This document shows, piece by piece, positions 24,119 through 32,871 of a DNA stretch of 36,920 nucleotides (positions within the stretch are counted from its first letter, which is position 1; each line of letters begins with the position of its first letter). The notes beneath the pieces were generated by a model. The model ran no database searches. It worked only from the letters and a program-made list of their open reading frames with translations, and was not told the DNA's origin. A program made the position numbers and the translations under genes. Location of the stretch: assembly GCA_029260735.1 (NCBI GenBank), contig JAJDCR010000038.1:1-36920 (forward strand). Reading direction: 5' to 3'. Source of the DNA: Planctomycetota bacterium. Its GTDB lineage: Bacteria > Planctomycetota > Uabimicrobiia > Uabimicrobiales > Uabimicrobiaceae.

Positions 24119-27100
24119 TTAGTCCATTTGGTCAATTTGGTCAATACTCCAGAGTAAAACTTGGCCATCTTCAGAGGTGGAAATAACTTCTTGTCCGTTA
24201 GGGTTAAAGTCGCAAGAAAGTACTCGGTTATGGTGGCCTTCTAAATCAAGGAGATGGCGGCCTGTTTGGTAGTCCCAAATTTTGATTTCATAGTCATCTC
24301 CACAACTGAAAATTCTTTTTCCATCAGGGCTTAAGCGGAGAGAATGAACGTTTCCATTATGTCCCTCAAGTGTATGGACTAGTGCTTTCTTTTTAAGATT
24401 CCAAATACGTATTCTATTATCATGACATGCTGTTAAAATAGCTTTTTCTTCATGGTCAAAGCAACAGTAACTTACGGGAGCAATGTGCTTAAAAGTGTGG
24501 ATTATTTTTTTGCTCTGAAGATCCCAAATCTTACATTTTCCGCTGTTTTCTCCCGTGACAAGCAAGCGCCCAGACGGAGAAAGTTCAAATTTTAAAATAT
24601 TTTTTCCTAAGGAAAGAGAATCTACTTTTTTTAATGTCTTACGATCATAGAAAAAAATAGTATTGGTGTAACCTCCGACAACAACCTGAGTGTCCTGAGC
24701 AAAATAGCGGCATTGCAGAAAACGATCCCCTGGATGGAAAACAACTTTTTTCTGCTGTCCTTTTAATAAATCCCAAACTCGAAGACTACCATCATCGCCC
24801 GTGGAAATTAATTCTTTTCCATCTTTCGAGAAAGCTAATCCGCGAGCAGATTTAAAATGTCCAACAAGAGTTTTTTCTAACTTACCAGAGCTTCGGTTCC
24901 AAATTTTTATGGTCAGATCATCTCCACAGGAAGCGACTCTTTCTCCGTCAGGGCTAAAAGCACAAAATAGAGCTGCCCCGTTATGTTTTCCTATGAGAAA
25001 GGGGTTGTCTTTGCCTTCGATATTCCATATATTGATGAAAGTATCATTCGAAACTGAAGCTATATTCTTTTGATTAGGATGCAAGGCAAGATAGTTTACA
25101 TTTTCTTTATGGCCACGGAGTATTTTTAGGATACGAGCACTATTTATATCCCACACTCGAATGGTATTATCTACCCCTCCTGTGATGAGTTTTTTTCCAT
25201 CTTGAGTAAAAACACAGGAGAAAATGTCTCCTCTGTGGCTAGGTTGAAAGATAAGCCTATTGTTTTGGCTTACTGTATACCCTTCCAGGGTTTTAACGAG
25301 AACTCCCTTGTGAGAATCCCAAATTTTGATAGTAGAATCTTTGCTCACAGAAGCAATTCTTGTACCATCATGACTATATACTGCTTGGTAAACTTGCTCT
25401 TGGTGTCCTTGGAGTGTTCGAACGATTTTTTTTTCTTGCCAGTCCCACATTTGAATATTCCAATCTGTGCAAGCTGTGAGAAGGATTTTATCGTCTTTGC
25501 TAAAGGTGCAACTATGAAAGTAGCCCGAGCCAAAAGGCAAGGTAGCAATCTTTTGGGCTTGAGGAAAAGACCAAATCGTAATATCCCAGTGTCCGACAAT
25601 AGCGATTTTTTTACCATCATGACTAAAGGCGCAAGCTTTTAGATGGTAGGGCATAGACCATTCTTTGAGAAGAGTTTTGTTCTTCACGTTCCAAACTCTC
25701 ACACCTTTGTCGTAGTGAATGGAAACTAAGTTTTCTTCATCTGGGCTTAAAGATATTCCTTCAATTCCCGATTTTCCAGGAAAACGATGGATTAATTTTT
25801 GCTTTTTCCAATCCCAAAATCTAATTTTCCCATCAAAACTAGCACTAATAATTTTTTTTCCTTGATCAAAAAATAGCACCTCTATTCCAGCACGGATGGG
25901 GTCTTTTTCATCTCTCAATGATAGTACTTCATTATGACTAGTTTTTTGTACCCAATTCCACTCCCAGTTTCTTAGTTTGGGGGGACAGTACTCAGAATGA
26001 AGGATCTTATCTACCATAAGGATGTTATTTTGTTTTTGGTAGTCATTAGTCAGTTTTATAATAAAAGGATAAAAACCATCCTGAAGCTCTTTTTGGGCTT
26101 TGCTAGCTAACTTTGAAGATTCTCTTTCTTTACGAGTAGATTCATATAATTTTTTGAGCGTATCAGCGGTTTCTTTTTGAGAAGATTCTGCTTTTTTTCT
26201 AGCCTTGTCTGTTTCTAGAAGGGCTTTTTCTGTTTTCTTATTTTCTTCCCTCAAATCATGAATAAACCAAGTGATGCTTGCAATGATAATGGAGAGGAAT
26301 ATAAGAGAGAGAAACGTTACTGTTTGATTACGTCGAATCCATTTATAAAAAGAAGAAGAAAAGCTAGGAGGTTTAGCTAAAAGAGGTTTATGTTTGCGGA
26401 AATTATTCAAATCTCTGGCTAACTCTTTTGCACTAGAGTAGCGCTTGCGAGGATCTTTCTCCAAACACTTTAAACAAATTGCTTCTAGATCAATAGGGAT
26501 ATCTGGATTTAAACGACCAGGACGGATAGGGTCTTCGCTCATTATTTGATAAATGATATTGTAAATGGACTCTCCTTGGAAAACCTGACGCGAGGTCAGA
26601 ACCTCATAGATAGTGGCTCCTACGGAGTAGACATCACTTCGAGAATCCACTTTTTTTCCATCCGCTTGTTCAGGAGACATGTAAGCAGGAGTTCCCAAAA
26701 GGTCACCAGTTTGAGATAAACTAGCGTCTATTACTTTTGCAATTCCAAAGTCCATCACTTTTGGTTCTTGATCTTGAGTTATCATTATATTTTCGGGCTT
26801 AAGGTCGCGATGGATAATACCTTTTTCGTGGACTAAGTGAATAGCTTGAGACACTTTTTCGAAAATATGAGCGATCTCTGTAAAACTTAGTTTTTTCTGG
26901 TGGGTGTATTTATCTAGAGTTGATCCTTCTATGTATTCCATAGTAAAGTAAGGCTGAGGAGTGGAGCCCACATCAAAAACTTGGATAATATGAGGATGAT
27001 TGAGCTGGGCAACGGACTTGGCTTCCAGAAGAAATCGCTCGACTTGTTTACTCTCTAGTTCTTGAGAAGAAAGAAGCTTCAGAGCGACCTTTCGGTCTAG

Positions 27101-27673
27101 TTTTTGATCAAAAGCGAGGTAAACAATCCCCATTCCTCCTCGTCCCAATTCTTTTTCAATGCGATAATGATGAAAAATTTCTCCTTCTTTCCAAATGAAT
27201 TCCTGACTTTTTCCCATTATAGAAGAGGTAGAAGAGGTCAAAGAGGTAAATTCTCGAGTGGAATCATGGGGGGAGTCAACAAAATCTTTAATGAAGGATT
27301 GGGATAGAGTGTTTCTAGAGGTTTGTCCTTTTGCCAGTTGCCAGAAAGAGTCATCCTTGGGTTGAGATTCCGTTGTTAATCCTGGAAAAGGATGTGTATT
27401 AGGAACAGTGGTTCCTTGTTTCTCTGAAGTCTCTGTAATATCTGAAGGCAAGGCAATTGTATCTTGAGTCGAGATTCCGAGCTTTTCCTCTATCGTGCGG
27501 AGTTGTTTTGAGGTTATATATTTGCATTTGAGAAGAGTTTCTCCTAAAGATATATACTTTCCTTGCTCTAAAGCTTTTCTTTGCAAACTAAGACAGTACC
27601 GAATTTGTTCTTCTGTTGCTATTTGAAAGTGAAGACAAATTTGAGCGATTTTTTTTTCTTGTTCTCGATTCAT
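24119..27673 (-). CDS. Ser/Thr protein kinase B with GspE-N-like head and WD40 propellers
   Basis: An 1184-residue kinase. Residues 1-66 form a small helical domain that resembles the N-terminal module of type II secretion ATPases (ISLGETLLKCKYITSKQLRT). A low-complexity Ser/Thr-rich linker (70-160) follows. The kinase domain runs about 170-430: GRGGMGIV 177-184, Lys199, HRDLKPEN 288-295, DFG 308-310, SPE 333-335, all intact. TM helix about 450-471, coiled coil 472-530, a juxtamembrane module 533-590 shared with kinase C, then 14 WD40 blades to the end. The blades end in strand motifs such as IKIWDSHKG, IRVWDINSA and IRIWNLKKK. It starts 12 bp after the stop of kinase C, so the two are co-transcribed. 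Targets and ligands are unknown. Confidence 0.93.
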   Translation of the reverse strand: MNREQEKKIAQICLHFQIATEEQIRYCLSLQRKALEQGKYISLGETLLKCKYITSKQLRTIEEKLGISTQDTIALPSDITETSEKQGTTVPNTHPFPGLTTESQPKDDSFWQLAKGQTSRNTLSQSFIKDFVDSPHDSTREFTSLTSSTSSIMGKSQEFIWKEGEIFHHYRIEKELGRGGMGIVYLAFDQKLDRKVALKLLSSQELESKQVERFLLEAKSVAQLNHPHIIQVFDVGSTPQPYFTMEYIEGSTLDKYTHQKKLSFTEIAHIFEKVSQAIHLVHEKGIIHRDLKPENIMITQDQEPKVMDFGIAKVIDASLSQTGDLLGTPAYMSPEQADGKKVDSRSDVYSVGATIYEVLTSRQVFQGESIYNIIYQIMSEDPIRPGRLNPDIPIDLEAICLKCLEKDPRKRYSSAKELARDLNNFRKHKPLLAKPPSFSSSFYKWIRRNQTVTFLSLIFLSIIIASITWFIHDLREENKKTEKALLETDKARKKAESSQKETADTLKKLYESTRKERESSKLASKAQKELQDGFYPFIIKLTNDYQKQNNILMVDKILHSEYCPPKLRNWEWNWVQKTSHNEVLSLRDEKDPIRAGIEVLFFDQGKKIISASFDGKIRFWDWKKQKLIHRFPGKSGIEGISLSPDEENLVSIHYDKGVRVWNVKNKTLLKEWSMPYHLKACAFSHDGKKIAIVGHWDITIWSFPQAQKIATLPFGSGYFHSCTFSKDDKILLTACTDWNIQMWDWQEKKIVRTLQGHQEQVYQAVYSHDGTRIASVSKDSTIKIWDSHKGVLVKTLEGYTVSQNNRLIFQPSHRGDIFSCVFTQDGKKLITGGVDNTIRVWDINSARILKILRGHKENVNYLALHPNQKNIASVSNDTFINIWNIEGKDNPFLIGKHNGAALFCAFSPDGERVASCGDDLTIKIWNRSSGKLEKTLVGHFKSARGLAFSKDGKELISTGDDGSLRVWDLLKGQQKKVVFHPGDRFLQCRYFAQDTQVVVGGYTNTIFFYDRKTLKKVDSLSLGKNILKFELSPSGRLLVTGENSGKCKIWDLQSKKIIHTFKHIAPVSYCCFDHEEKAILTACHDNRIRIWNLKKKALVHTLEGHNGNVHSLRLSPDGKRIFSCGDDYEIKIWDYQTGRHLLDLEGHHNRVLSCDFNPNGQEVISTSEDGQVLLWSIDQIDQMD

Positions 27674-27685
27674 AACTATATCATC

Positions 27686-30600
27686 TCATTCATAAGAATC
27701 CCAAACTTTGATCAAACCATCTTCACTAGCAGAAATTATTTTACGGCTGTCTTTGGTAAAAGCACAAAAACTAACATTACCAGTGTGTCCTTTTAGACTA
27801 AGAAGATATTCTCCTGTCTGCCGATCCCAAATACGAACCGAGCAATCATTTTCTCCAGACGAAATTATTCTTTTTCCATCTGGACTAAAGGCACAAGAGT
27901 AAACTATTCGATGATGCCCAAAAAATGTTCGGACAAGAGAAGGCTTATTTTCTATTGTCTCCAAGTCCCACAGTTTAATTGTTTTGTCAAAGCCGCAAGT
28001 CAAAAGAAACTTTCCATCAGGGCTAAAAGCGCAGCGGTAAAGTCCGTGTTCATTAGCGAGAAAGTGCTTACTAATTTGACCACTTCGGATATCCCAAATG
28101 GTACAAAATCCACCTCCATTCCCCATTGCAACAAAATTTCCGTTAGGATGAAAAGATGAACTCAAAATATTGCCTTTAGTTTCTTTCTTTAGATAATGGA
28201 TAATTTTTCCTGTGGCAATTTCCCAAATGCGCAAGGTATTATCTTTTCCTCCAGAACAAGCATATTTTTTATCAGGAGAGATAGCACAAGTTTCGATTCG
28301 CCCTTTATGACCAGAATATGTGCGGATGGTGCGGCCTGATTTTATATCCCACAACTTCATTTTTCCATCGTAGCTAGCGGAAAGAATCTCTTGGTCTTGA
28401 TTTAGAAAATAGCAAGCCCTAACAGCTCCAAAATGCCCGACTAAAGTTTTTTCACATTCTCCATTAGATAAGTTCCAAATCTTAATACTCATATCAGAGC
28501 CACTTGAGGCCAACTTAGTTTCATCTTGGTTTAAGGAGCAGTGAAATATTTCTCCTTGAAGGTGTCCTGATAAAGTTAGAGGATTGGGTCTAGGGGAAGC
28601 TTCCCATATTTTAACGGTTTTATCATCACTGCAAGTTGCTACTTGTTTCCCTTGGAGGTCAAAAGAGCATCGATTGACATTGTTGGTATGTCCTTTGTAA
28701 ACTTTAAGTAATTTTCCTGTTTTGATGTCCCACATCCGAATAGTTTTATCCCAACTAGAGGAAATCAACTTTTTATTGTCCGGACTAAAACAGCAGGAAG
28801 ATATAATGTTGTTGTGCCCTTTCTCATAGAGAATTATTTGGGGGCCTTCTTTCTCTCTTCCTGAAAAAACTCGAAGTAATTGGCCACTATTTATATCCCA
28901 TAGTCGAACTCTTTTTCCTCCCGAAGCGAGCATTTTTCCATTAGGGGAGAAAACACAAGACGAAATATAGCTGCGGTGCCCTCGAAATTCACGCTTCAGT
29001 TTGCCTGTTCTAATATCCCATAGTTTTATTACACTGTCTGCGCTTGCCGAGACGATGGACTTTCCGTCAGGACTAAAGTTGGTGTCCCGAACAGTATTAT
29101 CTCCTAAAAAACGCCATTTCTGGAGATTTTTTTGCTTAGCAAAACTCCAAACTTTAGCATCGTATTGTCCTACCGTTAGGATCATTTTTCCATCGGGACT
29201 AAAGCGACAACAATCGACATTGTGATTTACGGGAATAACTCCTACCATTTTTCCCGTTTTTATTTCCCAAATAAACAAATAAGGAACTTTAAAACAAACA
29301 GCGATAACAAAACGACCATCAGGAGACCAATCACAGCTCTCAAACATTCTTTCTCTGGGAGAAATATAAGGCTGTTTGTTTGGATCATTAAATTTTTTAT
29401 CAGGAAGAGACAATGATTGGAGAATTTTCTGTTTAGAAATATCCCAATGAAAAATAAAACCATCTCGACTTGCGGAAATTAACTCTTTACCTTGTGGTCC
29501 AAAAGAGCAGTCCGTAGAAAAATAATGATGCCCCTTCTCTGCTCTCAAAGTTTTCACTTCGTTATTGCTACGGCTTTGAATCCAATCCCATTCCCAATGT
29601 CTTAATTCTTTAGGACAATAGGGAGAGTTTAATATTTTATTAACCATTAAAACATTATTTTGTTCGAAATATTCGTCTGCTAGTTTTATCGCAAAAGGAT
29701 AAAAGCCGACTCGAAGCTTATGGTTTGCTTCGGTTTCTATCTTGTGGGCCTTATCCTTTTCTTTTTGGATTTTTTCTGCGTTTTCCTTATCTTCCAAAAG
29801 GCGAGCTTGCTGCTCTAATGCTTGTTTTTTCTCTTCTGCTAGACCGTGTATAAACCAAATAGTGTTTGTCGTGATAGTTAATGCACTAACAAAGAGAAAT
29901 AGGGCAAAAAGTTTGTTTCTTTGAGTCCATTTCAGGAGTAGGCGAATTTTAGTCGGAGGTTTGGCGAGAACTCGGCGGTTTTCTAAGAAATTTTTTAAAT
30001 CTTTGCCTAGTAGGCGGATAGTAGAGTAGCGTTTTTTTGGATTTTTCTCTAAGCACTTTAAACAAATAGCTTCTAATTCCGTAGGTATATCGGGATTAAG
30101 AGCCCGTGGAGCAACAGGGTCATTGTTCATTACCTGGTAGAGTATATTATAGAGAGACTCTCCTTGAAAAACTTTTCTTCCTGTGATTGCTTGATAAAGA
30201 GTAGCTCCTAATGAATAGACATCTGCTCGATGGTCAATCTTTCCTCCGTTGGCTTGCTCGGGAGACATGTAAACAGGTGTTCCTAGAATATCACCCGTTT
30301 GAGAAAGATCTGCATCAACAACCTTGACTAATCCAAAATCCATTACCTTAGGCTCTTTATCATTTGTGAGCATAATGTTATCGGGCTTTAGATCGCGATG
30401 AACAATTCCTTTTCGATGAGTAACCTGTAGCGCTTCTGCCACTTTTTGTAATAGGAGAACCATTTCTTTTAAAGAAAGAAGGTTATTTTTGATGTAGTGA
30501 GAGAGATTTTCTCCTTCGACAAACTCCATCGTAAAATAATTATCGGGGTATTCTCCAATATCAAAAATCTTAACAATATTAGGATGATCTAGCTGAGCAA

Positions 30601-30829
30601 CAGCTTGAGCTTCTTGAGAAAATCGTTCGATACGAGATTTACTTATGCTACCTTGCCTTAGAACTTTAAGAGCGACTACTCGTTTTAGTTTTGTATCAAA
30701 AGCTTGGTAGACGATCCCCATCCCTCCTCGTCCTAACTCTTGATTTATTTGATAATGAGCAAAAATATCTCCAGGTTCTAAGTTAATCTCGGTGCTACTT
30801 AGACCTAGGCTATGGTCAGACAAAACCAT
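27686..30829 (-). CDS. Ser/Thr protein kinase C with WD40 propellers
   Basis: A 1047-residue kinase and the first gene of the kinase pair. The domain begins almost at the N-terminus: GRGGMGIV 33-40, Lys55, HRDLKPDN 144-151, DFG 164-166, SPE 189-191, ending near 290. One TM helix at about 307-328 is followed by a coiled coil (330-370) and the module at 375-432 (FYPFAIKLADEY..., then YCP-x-ELRHWEWDWIQ) that kinase B also has. Fourteen WD40 blades fill the rest, with the classic GH and WD dipeptides well kept (IKLWDIRTGKLKREFRGH, VRIWDRQTGEYLLSLKGH), enough for two seven-bladed propellers. GGGGAG lies 5 bases before the ATG. It lacks the N-terminal head and linker of kinase B. Both look like products of an old duplication that later diverged. 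Confidence 0.94.
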   Translation of the reverse strand: MVLSDHSLGLSSTEINLEPGDIFAHYQINQELGRGGMGIVYQAFDTKLKRVVALKVLRQGSISKSRIERFSQEAQAVAQLDHPNIVKIFDIGEYPDNYFTMEFVEGENLSHYIKNNLLSLKEMVLLLQKVAEALQVTHRKGIVHRDLKPDNIMLTNDKEPKVMDFGLVKVVDADLSQTGDILGTPVYMSPEQANGGKIDHRADVYSLGATLYQAITGRKVFQGESLYNILYQVMNNDPVAPRALNPDIPTELEAICLKCLEKNPKKRYSTIRLLGKDLKNFLENRRVLAKPPTKIRLLLKWTQRNKLFALFLFVSALTITTNTIWFIHGLAEEKKQALEQQARLLEDKENAEKIQKEKDKAHKIETEANHKLRVGFYPFAIKLADEYFEQNNVLMVNKILNSPYCPKELRHWEWDWIQSRSNNEVKTLRAEKGHHYFSTDCSFGPQGKELISASRDGFIFHWDISKQKILQSLSLPDKKFNDPNKQPYISPRERMFESCDWSPDGRFVIAVCFKVPYLFIWEIKTGKMVGVIPVNHNVDCCRFSPDGKMILTVGQYDAKVWSFAKQKNLQKWRFLGDNTVRDTNFSPDGKSIVSASADSVIKLWDIRTGKLKREFRGHRSYISSCVFSPNGKMLASGGKRVRLWDINSGQLLRVFSGREKEGPQIILYEKGHNNIISSCCFSPDNKKLISSSWDKTIRMWDIKTGKLLKVYKGHTNNVNRCSFDLQGKQVATCSDDKTVKIWEASPRPNPLTLSGHLQGEIFHCSLNQDETKLASSGSDMSIKIWNLSNGECEKTLVGHFGAVRACYFLNQDQEILSASYDGKMKLWDIKSGRTIRTYSGHKGRIETCAISPDKKYACSGGKDNTLRIWEIATGKIIHYLKKETKGNILSSSFHPNGNFVAMGNGGGFCTIWDIRSGQISKHFLANEHGLYRCAFSPDGKFLLTCGFDKTIKLWDLETIENKPSLVRTFFGHHRIVYSCAFSPDGKRIISSGENDCSVRIWDRQTGEYLLSLKGHTGNVSFCAFTKDSRKIISASEDGLIKVWDSYE

Positions 30830-30955
30830 ACCTCTCCCCTCAATGGTTAGAAAAAGAGTCTTACAAATCTTAATATCTGTGTGTGCTAATCCTAGTGATT
30901 GAATTATAGAAAAAAGAAAAGGTTTCCGGTAGGAAAAAAGGCAGGCAGATAGATG

Positions 30956-31001
30956 AAAAATAACTTCTCGTAAAGATGAGAGCTTTACGAGAAGTTATTT
31001 T
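30956..31001 (-). terminator. terminator downstream of the EF-hand gene
   Basis: 30961-30975 (TAACTTCTCGTAAAG) and 30983-30997 are perfect reverse complements with a 7-base loop, giving a 15-bp stem. On the minus strand five U follow (30960-30956); on the plus strand TTTT follows. It separates the EF-hand gene from the kinase pair. Confidence 0.85.
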
Positions 31002-31116
31002 GTGGTGGAGTTGTGGGCATCGCCATTTAAGTTTTAAGGTTTGGCAAGGAGAAAGATCGTGGCTGAGGCTTGGTAAATTGAAACTTCAGTTGACTCAGCC
31101 GAAGTTTTTAACCAGA

Positions 31117-31656
31117 TTAGCCTCGCTTTGCTTTGCCTCTCTTTGAAAGCTTGCGTGCTCGCTTAGCTTTGAGAGCTCGGCGCACTTTCTTGGCTTGCTT
31201 GAGTTCCTGTTTATTTAGTTGTCCGTCACCATTAGCGTCGAATTTAGTGATAAAAGCTTTGCGACATTTTTTTAAAGTGCCTTCAAGTTGCTCATTGAAA
31301 TCTTTACGTTCTTCTTTATTAAGCTTTCCGTCGCCATCAGTATCAAACTCTGTAAAGAGATCTTTTCGTTTTGATCGAATAGATTGCTTGAGGGCTTTCA
31401 TTTCTTCTTTACTTAGCTCTCCGTTTTCGTCAACATCAAATTCTGCAAGTATTTTCTCTCTTCTTTCTTGTTTTTTTTCTTTTCGAGCTTGTTTGAGAGC
31501 AGATCTTTCTTCTTCATTGAGCTGCCCATCATTGTCTTGGTCAAATTTCTCTAGGACCTTTTGTTTTACTTCCTTGGTCATTTCTTTGTCTTGGGCATAG
31601 GCTACTGAGAAAACTAGTACTATCGCACAGAGAAGTAATGCTTTACTGAATTTCAT
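31117..31656 (-). CDS. secreted EF-hand calcium-binding protein
   Basis: A 179-residue protein from the ATG at 31656; the reading frame continues 14 codons upstream, but AAGGAG sits just before this ATG and a signal peptide begins here (MKFSKALLLCAIVLVFSVAYA). Four EF-hand loops follow: 39-50 (DQDNDGQLNEEE), 74-85 (DVDENGELSKEE), 105-116 (DTDGDGKLNKEE) and 140-151 (DANGDGQLNKQE, with Ala in place of Asp at the second position). Helices between them are Lys/Arg/Glu-rich and the C-terminus is very basic. It should bind calcium outside the cytoplasm. Such proteins are common in planctomycetes; function unknown. It lies 116 bp after the pseudopilin gene in the same direction. Confidence 0.88.
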   Translation of the reverse strand: MKFSKALLLCAIVLVFSVAYAQDKEMTKEVKQKVLEKFDQDNDGQLNEEERSALKQARKEKKQERREKILAEFDVDENGELSKEEMKALKQSIRSKRKDLFTEFDTDGDGKLNKEERKDFNEQLEGTLKKCRKAFITKFDANGDGQLNKQELKQAKKVRRALKAKRARKLSKRGKAKRG

Positions 31657-31772
31657 ATTGTTCTCCTTCAAAGGAATTCTAAAAAATTTAATCGCCATTA
31701 CTAGACTAAGTGTATATACCTAGTATTGGACCAGCGATTTTTTTTGAAAAACTTAAAAAAAATATCGAAAAG

Positions 31773-32345
31773 CTACTTGGTGTCGCTAGGAACATTATCA
31801 TTGGTGCTATTGACATCATAAGCATCTGTGATGAGGGTAATGAATATTCGGGAGTTGATATCAAATTGACATTTTCCCTCAAGTTTATCGACAGAGCCAT
31901 CCATTTTTACATCCAGATTATTTACAGAAGCGGTAGGGATATCGGCTCCTCCCTTGATCCCATCTTCGACAATAAGAATATACTCTTTAGAAGCGCTACC
32001 CAGAAACATATCCCAGCTAGTCAAAAGCATTTTGCTTCCCCAGGGAGATATTCCTTCAAGGTCGTTTAAGTAGGGGCCATCCCAGCCCTCTTTGTTCGGA
32101 TTAGTGACCATCTCTGTAGTTTGAAAAGTTTGTTCTTTCTCACTTCCATCAGGAAAGGACCCTACATCTTCATGGTAAGCATTTGCTGCCGTTTCTAAGG
32201 TGAATGCAGTGGATATCATACGGGAAATACGAGAGCTCTCAATAAGACTATTTATCAAGGGGACAAGAACCACCGCAAGAATCGCAACAATTGCCACTAC
32301 CGCAATAAGCCCTGACACTGTGATTTTTCTTTTATGTGAAGACAT
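31773..32345 (-). CDS. pseudopilin-like (GspG-type) protein with atypical N-terminus
   Basis: A 190-residue protein. After a short basic leader (MSSHKRKITVSG) comes a hydrophobic helix IAVVAIVAILAVVLVPLI that aligns with the N-terminal helix of type II secretion pseudopilins. The conserved Glu5 of the mature pilin would be replaced by Gly, and the Phe at the processing site is missing. The middle part (TAANAYHEDVGSFPDG, then GWDGPYLNDLEGISPWG) closely follows the GspG pattern of a helix, then GPY and PWG segments. It is therefore a GspG-like soluble domain on a modified anchor. AAGGAAA precedes the ATG, and a good promoter lies 67 bases upstream. No other secretion gene is nearby, so it may be a stand-alone pilin-like protein, common in planctomycetes and Lentisphaerae. 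Confidence 0.75.
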   Translation of the reverse strand: MSSHKRKITVSGLIAVVAIVAILAVVLVPLINSLIESSRISRMISTAFTLETAANAYHEDVGSFPDGSEKEQTFQTTEMVTNPNKEGWDGPYLNDLEGISPWGSKMLLTSWDMFLGSASKEYILIVEDGIKGGADIPTASVNNLDVKMDGSVDKLEGKCQFDINSRIFITLITDAYDVNSTNDNVPSDTK

Positions 32346-32411
32346 AAGTTTTTCCTTATAGATGACACAAAAAATATAGGGTTTCTTCTAACAGTTTTTT
32401 CTTTTATAATA

Positions 32412-32440
32412 GTTATAGTTAGTGAAATTTTAAAGGTCAA
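32412..32440 (-). promoter_or_regulatory. promoter of the pseudopilin gene
   Basis: On the minus strand TTGACC (32440-32435), 17-bp spacer and TATAAC (32417-32412), near the sigma-70 consensus and 67 bases before the start codon. Confidence 0.6.
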
Positions 32441-32520
32441 GGGGAAAAACAGGATTCTTTTTGATTTACTTTGCTGGTGCTTAGTAAGAAGGTAAAGTGA
32501 ATATTACCCACTTTGTTTTT

Positions 32521-32545
32521 ATGGGATTACATTTTGTAATCCCAT
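32521..32545. other. perfect 11-bp stem-loop in a 460-bp intergenic gap
   Basis: ATGGGATTACA (32521-32531), loop TTT and TGTAATCCCAT (32535-32545). No U tract follows on either strand, so it is not a standard terminator. Between 32346 and 32808 the only other signals are the pseudopilin promoter and a possible TTGCAA (32733) / TATCTC (32757) promoter for the genes downstream. Confidence 0.45.
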
Positions 32546-32808
32546 AGAGATCTTCTCTCCCCCTTTTTTATGCATACCAAGCAAATGTTGAATAGAAAAA
32601 AAACATACAGATATTCTAAGCTCTCCTTCAATAAAATTCTTGCTTATACTTGAATAAAGTACTGATCAAAAGCTCGGTTTGTTGTAGAAAAAACTTCATT
32701 TTGTCCCTCCTTATGTTAGAATGGCAAGATATTTGCAACAATTCTTTATTTTAAAGTATCTCATTTGAGCGAAATAAAATATTACAACAACATATCTAGG
32801 GAGTCTGG

Positions 32809-32871
32809 ATGACAAAAGTTATGACAAGACTTCTACAATTTTTATTATCTAAAAGAGAGGTTATCTTATGA
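32809..32871 (+). CDS. 20-codon leader ORF coupled to the eight-cysteine protein
   Basis: ATG at 32809, preceded by AGGGAG (32798-32803) at 5-base spacing, opens a 20-residue frame (MTKVMTRLLQFLLSKREVIL). Its TGA stop (32869-32871) overlaps the start of the next gene in the arrangement ATGA. It also contains the AGAGAGG ribosome binding site of that gene. The layout suits translational coupling. The peptide has no known family, and with so short a frame chance cannot be excluded. Confidence 0.45.
   Translation: MTKVMTRLLQFLLSKREVIL

Noticed and set aside
31133..31600. 155-codon plus-strand ORF opposite the EF-hand gene
   Set aside because: It is a Ser/Leu-rich antisense shadow of the Lys/Glu-rich EF-hand coding sequence.
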